Positions 57,118 through 64,000 of a stretch of DNA of 64,000 nt are shown piece after piece (position 1 is the stretch's first letter; every line of letters begins with the position of its first letter). The stretch is from Vermamoeba vermiformis (taxonomy: Eukaryota > Tubulinea > Echinamoebida). The notes beneath the pieces were generated by a model. The model did not search any database, had not been told where the DNA came from, and saw only the letters and a program-made list of their open reading frames with translations. The stretch spans positions 124,001 through 188,000 of the forward strand of contig JBEWZL010000306.1 in the NCBI GenBank assembly GCA_045837725.1, read 5' to 3'. The position numbers and the translations under genes are program-made.

Positions 57118-59434
57118 ATGGAAATAGACGCCTCCGTTCTGGATCAGCAAAAAGACTATGTTGGCCCGAGTTTGACTTTGACAGCCGAAAGCGAATTTAA
57201 TCAAGTCGATAGAAAATCAAAACAGAAGGTATATATTACGCCTAATATAATCCCATATTAATTGCTTGCCTTCAGAATTAATTCTTAATTTTGAAATTTA
57301 ATTCTTTTAATTTGCAAGGTCGCTTGTGTCGCTTCAATTACCGGCATGCCCTTCGAAAATTTATCTAGAAATTCTAGAGCTCCTATTGACCTCGTCGCCG
57401 TCATTGATAGGTAAACAAAGACAAATCCGAAACTCGTTCTTATTTTTTTGCTTACTCTTTGGCCTAGGAGTGCTAGTATGAAGCCTCGTATGCAATTCGT
57501 CTCATCAACGATATCCTTTATGATCACTCAATTAAAACAAAACGACAACCTGGGCATTGTGATGTACGATAGCGACGTAGAAGTTCTCTTGCCCTTGACA
57601 AAGATGGATCCCGAAGGAAAGGTACATAAATACGTTATAAAGTTTGTAATATCAATGATGAACGAAATTATTAACATCGGCTCCTAGGATCAAGCGCGGA
57701 TTGCAACCAAAAATTTGGTTACAAAAGGCCAAACTAATCTCTCCGGCGGATTATTGCAAGCCTTAAATATGCTTCGTGTAAATAAGTCGTAAGTGCCGGA
57801 ATCAATGCTAGATTATCTTACAGGCCAGATTTCGGCATCAGTGCTTAAGATCAACCCTAATCAGTACTATTTTCCAGAGGAAACGATGTATCTGCCGTAC
57901 TACTATTTACAGATGGTCTCGCTAATATGGGCATTACTAAAACGTAAGTACCAAGCAATCGTTAGATCACGTGCGTGGGCCTGCATCCAACCATTCAGTT
58001 AACCATTCCCACGTATTCTAACGTTCTATTTTAGGCCTGGAATTATTAAAGCCGTCGATGGCATAGTGAAGCAGATAGATACAGTTTGCAGCGTGTTCAC
58101 CTTTGGCTACGGATCCGATCCCGATCCGGAGTTTCTGAAGGCAATTTCAGATCAGGCCAACGGCATGTTCTACTTTATGAAGTCTCCTGAGTCCATTCCC
58201 GAATCATTTGCGGACTGCCTCGGTGGCTTATTATCAGTCGTAGCTCAAAACATCTGTTTGACGATCGAGGCGGGTAAACATAGCACGATCGGCGAAGTGA
58301 CGACCATTTACAGAACAGTGGTGGAACAACAAGGCAAAATAGTCAAAGTATATATTGGCGACTTGTATTCTGAAGAGGTAAGAATCGCTTTTCTTTTCCG
58401 ACAAAACTTTTTCGCGCAATGGTTTCTCAATACTTTAAATAGCAATTGGCATTTGCCTTATTGAGCTACTATTGCACTACTGCAGAATAATATTTAACTT
58501 CATTTTACGTAGCGCAAAGACATTCTTTGTACGGTGGAGCTGGAGGCGCTGACCGAAGCCAAAGAAAAAGACTCTGTGCTCGAGATCCAATGCAATTACC
58601 GCAATGTTATCAACGCGCAGTCTGAATTCCTCAAAACTACTGCTGTTATTGATCGACCAGATAACGTAGTTGCTAGTGCGCCTATTAACACTTACGTGGA
58701 TAAACAACGCAACAGAATAATTGCCGCAAAGGCAATGGAGCAGGTACGGAGATACATACGCCTAAATATAACGCACCTTTCATAGAACGAAAATTACTAG
58801 TTAATGGCAGCGAATATTTTATTCGGAATTTTACTTAATTGGATAATTTAATCTCGAACTAACTTTGGGAACAGGCCCTAGAGGAAGGCAAGAAAGAGGA
58901 CTACAATAAGGCGCAACAACTGTTAGAACACGCTAAACAAGTCATTGTTCAGTCGTCTTCGCGTAACGATGCCTATTGTCAACTGTAAGTACGAAGAATC
59001 TCTTTGGGATCTGCTAAAAATAACTTTCGTACTAATGTCTGCGATCCACTTTCTTACGTACCCTTAAAGATCCTATAAGCATACAATCGTCTACTCATTT
59101 AGCTCGGCGTTCTCGTTTGTTATGTACATTTATTGATCCGTTACGTTTTTACTGTAGGCTCGTGCGGCAATTGGAAGACAGCAAGAGTGAGGTCAAAACT
59201 AAGGAACAGTTCCAAAACAACGGCAAGCAGTACTTGTCCTCCACGGTCACCTCGCACTATCAACAACGTGCCAACATCGCTACTGAGGGTTATTACGCGA
59301 GCAAGTCCAAGTCAGTCGTCAAAGAAGGCTACAAACAGATGGTCAGCGCACCGAGCGTGTACCACGAGAAGAAAGACTCGGGATCCAACAACTCCAACAA
59401 CAATAATAACGGCGACAATAACAACAATAACTGA
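57118..59434 (+). CDS. VWA-domain protein with Vwaint-like region, 9 exons, 494 aa
   Basis: Exons 57118-57228, 57319-57410, 57468-57621, 57688-57788, 57878-57943, 58035-58377, 58513-58743, 58875-58984 and 59158-59434 (1485 nt in phase). Von Willebrand A fold with a good MIDAS: IDLVAVIDRSASM (DxSxS), later QTNLSGGLLQAL and VSAVLLFTDGLANMG. After about residue 250 comes the region seen in WAV3-type plant and protist VWA proteins (YIGDLYSEERKDILCTVEL), then a helical segment AAKAMEQALEEGKKEDYNKA resembling a TPR-like stretch. There is no RING finger and no signal peptide, so it is probably intracellular. It ends in an Asn-rich tail. The exact role is unknown; WAV3 relatives act as E3 ligases only when a RING is present. 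Confidence 0.75.
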
Positions 59435-59802
59435 AGCCTAATATATTGTATTGGTTTCTTTCAGAACTGTAAATCTTGTAAATAACAATTTGTTTGTTCC
59501 GCTGCCTTTCTCTTAATTGGAGTATCGTATCTTTAGGATCTTTATCATGACTCCACTGTGTTCGTAGTTCTATGGCAGTGCTGCAACCACAGTCCGTCCT
59601 GATTGATTCACCAGTTTCGAAAAGATTTGTGCGCGGATGTGACGCACACAGCCGACGGAAAAATACGTATCTATCGCAAGCTATTCGCTATTTATTACAT
59701 TATATTGTACATGGTGGTCAAGGTGACCTTAAATATTAGACATATTGACAGAATCTAACGTTGGTAGCGTCGCATCTGGACCGCAATTTTGGAGCGTCGA
59801 AT
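59435..59802. other. Convergent 3' region, VWA gene / Ras
   Basis: 368 bp between two stop codons. No ORF of note; it presumably holds both 3' UTRs. Nothing else recognised. Confidence 0.5.
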
Positions 59803-60714
59803 TTACATCAACTTGCACTTTAACTTGCCTCTCTTGGCCTTCTTCTTGCCGTCCTTGGCAGTAGTGGAGTTACCAGGCAATGTCTTGCGCACTTCACGAA
59901 CCAAAGAGAAGAAAGCCTCTTCAATGTTCTGAAATGATAAGCGGATTAGATTTCGCTCGGGTCACATAAAATGGTAGGAAATTGCTTACAATGCGGCGCA
60001 AAGCAGAGGTTTCGAAGAAGGGAGCCTTGTATCTTCGAGCAAGCTCCTCACCTTCGGCAGTAGTAACTTGTCTCTCTTGATCGAGATCGCACTTGTTTCC
60101 GACGAGCACGACAGGAACCCAATCTCTGTCCTTGACTCTCAAAATTTGAGGATAGAAGGCATTTTGAATTTCGTCGAAGGAGCTACGGCTGTTGATGGCA
60201 TAGCAGCACATGAAGCCTTGACCAGTGCGCATCTGGGGTAAACTCGTAAATATCGGAAACATGTTAGAAAGATGGTTAAATTTACTTACATATTGGTCAC
60301 GCATAGCGGAGTAGTCCTCTAATTAGGAAAAGAAGCAAGTTAGTACCAGAAAAGGGTCAGATGTGTCAAGTTGCAAATAATTTGACGCCGGTAGAATTGA
60401 AAAATAAATCAAATTAACGCAGGAGAAATAATTACCTTGGCCCGCAGTGTCTAAAATATCGAGCAAGCAAGCTTCATCGTCAATGTTGACTTGTTTACGG
60501 TATCTGGAATTACCAGTTAGTCCAACCGTGTTAGAACGAAGGTTTCGTGGCGTCAAATATATGATTACATTGCAAGGCAATTATTTATGTGCACTTACGA
60601 GTCTTCAATGGTGGGATCGTAGGAGTCAACGAAGTGGTTTGAAATAAGCTGGATTGTGCAGGCGGATTTACCGACACCTCCACCACCAACGATAACGAGC
60701 TTGTATTCAGTCAT
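59803..60714 (-). CDS. ras: Ras small GTPase, Dictyostelium RasG/RasD-like, 5 exons, 193 aa
   Basis: Ras switches between GDP and GTP states to relay signals at the plasma membrane. Exons 60599-60714, 60436-60503, 60290-60318, 59990-60232 and 59803-59928 (582 nt). G-motifs are complete: [20 protein letters not shown] (P-loop), effector switch [20 protein letters not shown] (Gln61 equivalent kept), [13 protein letters not shown]. The polybasic hypervariable region is GKKKAKRGK. The C-terminal CaaX is CKLM; Met at X predicts farnesylation. One exon is only 29 nt. Position 19 has Cys where most Ras have Leu. Confidence 0.96.
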
Positions 60715-60849
60715 GATTAATGTTGTATCTGTCGAGCTTGTTGCTGCTTGTCTTGTTGACAGAATAACGTTCGGAACTCGGTTTTATGTTCCCTCGCAGT
60801 AAATAAACGCGCTCTGATTGGCTCAAATAAAAATAAATCCAAGTGTCAA

Positions 60850-61590
60850 ATGTCATCTTTCGCCTGTACCAGAATAACTTCGGAATATGATCCAAGTAAC
60901 GCCAATGACCATAAGGAACCGATTTATAGATCGGCAACGTATGGTAGAGCACCAACAGTAACGATCTGCGCGTCTAATCCGGATCTCGAAAGTAAGTCCT
61001 CGTTCCATTCTCCCGCGGGATCCTATTATGCCCTGAGACTCCTCAAGAACCCCACCAATTGACAGCCATCTTTTTTGTAAAGCTTCGTCGCTGACGTCGT
61101 TGGATGCGCGTGCGCATGAATTGTTCCATGAGCGTCGTGTTTTCTCTGCGTAGAAATAAAGAGGTACTCCCTAACTGTACCTCAACGCGAAAACAATACG
61201 TCCGTAGTCCAGATGGATGGTATCTAGTTGTTATCGGATGAAACGGATCTCCATTCACCCCCACTCTATGTCATGGCTATGCTTAGATTAGCTACGCTAT
61301 TGTCTAATCCACCATACCAATTAATATCGCACATCCAATTGAACAGATGTCGATGTTGGATGAGCTCAACCAGAAGTACCATGACGTATAGTATTGAGCT
61401 TAGATCCAACCTTGTTATTTGTTTTTGCAGTGCCAATTGAGCTGTGTTCTTCTTCAGATGTTGCTGTCGGCAGATCAATCCAAGCTGAAAACGTACCAAA
61501 ATTTGCTATATTTAGTCGCCTCCCAAACAGGCGGAGAATTTTTCCGTGGCTGTGGATCTTTCTCTCCACAAGAGTTTATGTATGATACAA
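60850..61590 (+). CDS. Possible short plus-strand gene, exon chain unresolved
   Basis: A probable first exon, 60850-60991, encodes MSSFACTRITSEYDPSNAND and ends at GTAAGT after PDLE. Further coding-like pieces: 61083 onward (SSLTSLDARAHELFHERR) and, across a GTATAG...TTTTTGCAG intron ending near 61430, the helical IEQMSMLDELNQKYHD joined to CQLSCVLLQMLLSADQSKL and YQNLLYLVASQTGGEFF. I could not phase the middle. The frame stays open past 61590 into the 3' end of the PHD gene on the other strand, so its true end is unclear. It is divergent from Ras (135 bp). No family recognised. Confidence 0.35.
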
Positions 61591-61592
61591 CG

Positions 61593-63176
61593 TCAGTATG
61601 GGTACGAACCATCCATATTATCGGTATTGTGCTCCGTGTCATCTTTCGCGTTGCTATAAGACATCGAGTGATGGATGTCTAAATTAGTGTTGGATGGATC
61701 TGCATCTGGGTAAGACCAATGAGGTGGGTACTGATACTCGTTCGGGTAATTATGGTTGTGCTCCTCTTGGTAGTCCATAGTGTCACCATCGTCCAGAACT
61801 TCTGTTAGCGTCGTGTAATCCTGTTGATCTGGATTTAACACTTGGTTGAAGCCTTCGTCACCTTGTTGCGGAGCCTCGCGTTCTTCATTATTATATACAT
61901 CGCGAGGTACCGCTATTCTAATATTATTATTATTCGCTTTGTTGTTATTATTATCTAGCTGATCAGAATTCGCATTGGATTCCAGTTCGTAACTCGCGAG
62001 ATATATTATTAATTTTTCTTCTAGGTTGCCCCAGCCCTTTTTTCGGGTATCTCCTTTAAGGTAGAGACTCAGAGTACCAGCGCTAACAAAGAGAAGGTTA
62101 GATCAAGCGCATCTCTTTTCGGTTAAATGGGCTCACCTGAAATTGATTGCCTTCGCCACGTCCTCTTGTTTTATCTTATTTCTGTGTATAAACTCGAGGA
62201 TCTGGTCTCGGAGAGATGCATCCTTCGTTTGTGAACCAGACTCGCTCTTTGGATCTTCCGTCGCAAAATCGGAGTTATAGAATCCTCCTAAATCGACCTC
62301 GAACTAATAATACCATATTATTAACAGATCAAAGATCAAATAATTTCTCCGCTCTACCTGGAGACAGTTCGAGCATTGGATCGTAGCATAACGGTCCGAC
62401 ATAGTATCCCAGATCTTGCTTCGTTCGAGAGGTGTGTATGCACCGCCTATGCATTTGCTGTACGAAAAGTGAGTCTATTATGGAATATAATTATTTTAAA
62501 TTGTTATCTCGTCTCCCAGGAAAACTGGCAGAAGAATTTTCCTTATTTGATGGTATCAAATTTAGAGCATCATAAAGAGATGCGAATGAACTTACAGACA
62601 ATATGAACGGTGACAAGTAACGCAAGTCAACATTTTCTCTCCCTTTTTCATCGCGGATGTAAGCAAGCCGCATTGGCATTTATGCGAGGGACATCCCCTA
62701 GCATCTGAATTAGTATAGTTATCCAAAACGTGAAATTGCAACACTTGAAAGTTAATTAAAATAGCCCCGTAACCTAAAAAAACTTTTTACGATCATTGCT
62801 AAAGGCAAATGTTGCCGGAGATTTCCAACGGCGAGCGCTTAATTGCCGACACTGACACCCATTGATATACTTACCACCTGGGACTCTTAGAGTTAATAGG
62901 GGGTTTGCTATCGTTTGGCAGGCAGTCATAGTGGTAGGACTTCGGGCAAAATCCGCATCGAAGAATTCCTATATCGCTCGCTTCAATTGCTTGGCGACAA
63001 CAAAAGCATTGCTGCACGTGCTATATTATTATGTAGAGTATTAGTAACAGGCTTGTATAATTGGCCAGCTGCGTAACATCTCGTGAATTTACAAATTTGA
63101 TCGACAGATGCCAAAATTAAATTACGACGATTAATATTACCTTAGTCGAAACTAAACCTCTTGATAAGGTACTCAT
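61593..63176 (-). CDS. PHD-type zinc-finger protein with HTH domain, 6 exons, 346 aa
   Basis: Exons 63141-63176, 62875-63020, 62596-62697, 62358-62457, 62137-62303 and 61593-62082 (1041 nt in phase). The N-terminal third is a Cys/His-rich reader module: QCFCCRQAIEASDIGILRCG then FCPKSYHYDCLP (PHD-like), GCPSHKCQCGLL, LTCVTCHRSYCL, and a further pair CSNC. Residues about 185-240 form a Cro/XRE- or POU-like helix-turn-helix (DQILEFIHRNKIKQEDVAKA, then GTLSLYLKGD, LEEKLIIYLA). The last ~110 residues are Asn/Asp/Tyr-rich and disordered. A chromatin or DNA-binding regulator in the nucleus is likely; no known combination was recalled. Exon 3 uses the acceptor ATGCTAG, needed for phase. Confidence 0.65.
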
Positions 63177-64000
63177 ATGTCACTTATTTATGTACGAGAT
63201 CTAATCTGGGTTAGCGATGAATTAGTGCAAAAGAATTGAGAAGGGGGCGCATCCATGATTTAATTCAATTGCAAAAAACGGTCAATTATTAATATCTTAA
63301 TTATGACCGAATTTTATGATCTATTTCGGAGTTATATTTCGATCAGTTCTTTGATTTACTACGCAATCAGATCATTAAAGCCGGTATACACTTACCAAAA
63401 AAAGATCCACTTCCAGTGTTCGTTAAAAAAACGTGCTCTTCTATTAAACTTCTATATTACATATGTGCTCATCAGCTCGACGGAAGTTCAATGATATTTT
63501 TAGTTCTTTGCGTGATTTGTTTGTCGTTTGGTTATTCCGCTCTTGCTCGGATCCAAATATAGTTAACTGCACGTGCAACTACCCGGCATAGTTCCGGTGC
63601 ATCACGTGGTCGAGATGCACCTATGCATTGATGGGACCGCGGTATGATAAGGTACAAGCCTGAAAAAGTTTTCGTTAAATTTGATTAGGCGATTCGAAAT
63701 TAAATCGACAATTGGATTGATAATAATTGATCAAATTACTGCGAATATGACTGTTAGTAGTTGTGACTAAGCATACCTCGCAATTACTCCTGTAAAGGAC
63801 GATTTGGTTACCAAAAACGGATCCGGGAAGAAGTTTACGCGAGGTTGTATCACGCAGTTCCAAAAGGAGGAAATTCAAACGCCTATGAAGATATTATTTA
63901 GAAGTAGTGGTACAATATACATAAAGGATTAAACATCAGAAAAAGGTGTACACGAGGAAAGGACTGATCAGATCGCGCGCCCAAAAAAAGCATTGCTGAT
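63177..64000. other. Right-end region, no certain gene
   Basis: 824 bp, mostly AT-rich. Short frames on both strands have no coding character. Contains the hairpin at 63596-63621. The window ends before any further gene is evident. Confidence 0.4.
63596..63621. repeat. Perfect 8-bp inverted repeat, 10-nt loop
   Basis: GGTGCATC (63596-63603) and GATGCACC (63614-63621) flank ACGTGGTCGA, in a locally GC-richer patch within AT-rich DNA. It could be a hairpin in a transcript or a dyad binding site. Confidence 0.6.

Noticed and set aside
63675-63878. 67-codon minus-strand frame at the right end
   Set aside because: No start context, splice or domain support; base composition matches surrounding non-coding DNA.
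1-64000. CRISPR arrays, bacterial operons, Shine-Dalgarno sites, rRNA
   Set aside because: No regularly spaced repeats or rRNA signatures; gene structure is plainly eukaryotic with spliceosomal introns.

Overview
The window is nuclear DNA of a unicellular eukaryote. Genes are packed on both strands and split by many short (about 45-90 nt) GT-AG introns, mostly GTAAGT/GTATGT/GTACGT donors with T-rich stretches before the AG. TAA, TAG and TGA all act as stops. Intergenic gaps are often under 300 bp. Asn, Gln and Ser/Asp runs and a Ras of the Dictyostelium RasG/RasD type make an amoebozoan or similar free-living amoeboid protist my best guess, but I cannot name the species. For most genes I rebuilt exon chains by eye, and the summed exon lengths are multiples of three, which supports them.

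Left part (1-29 kb) is mainly conserved housekeeping: EAF (-), PAK1IP1/MAK11 (+), an unrecognised gene of different base style (5460-7030, +), an orphan multi-exon gene (-), ecdysoneless/SGT1 (+), TMEM208/SND2 (-), the tRNA m1A58 methyltransferase subunit TRM6 (+), a Ser/Pro-rich orphan (-), UBE2G-type E2 (+), a GPI-anchored surface protein (-) and Mediator MED12 (-). TMEM208 and TRM6 are divergent neighbours. Each carries a tRNA-Leu(AAG) gene in an intron, in the sense of the host gene, and the two tRNA cassettes form an inverted repeat.

Middle part (29-57 kb) is accessory and paralogue-rich: an orphan gene, a damaged F-box-like gene, two DUF4419-LRR proteins (32.2-35.1 kb + and 45.0-47.9 kb -), two members of an unnamed helical family (35.3-36.6 kb - and 50.6-52.1 kb +), a GPI-type surface protein, three tandem secreted intradiol ring-cleavage dioxygenases (41.1-44.9 kb), a GC-rich structured block that may be a non-coding RNA (43.15-43.4 kb), RMI1, and three tandem F-box proteins with SUMO-motif arrays and a probable SMI1/KNR4-like C-terminal domain (52.1-57.0 kb), one of them frameshifted by one base.

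Right part (57-64 kb) holds a VWA-domain protein (+), a farnesylated Ras GTPase (-), a short unresolved + strand gene and a PHD-finger/HTH protein (-). Working themes are transcription elongation and Mediator (EAF, MED12), ribosome biogenesis and tRNA modification (MAK11, TRM6), ubiquitin (UBE2G, F-box genes), genome stability (RMI1), and a surface or secreted set (GPI proteins, dioxygenases). The DUF4419-LRR pair and the F-box trio are the best candidates for little-described lineage-specific systems.
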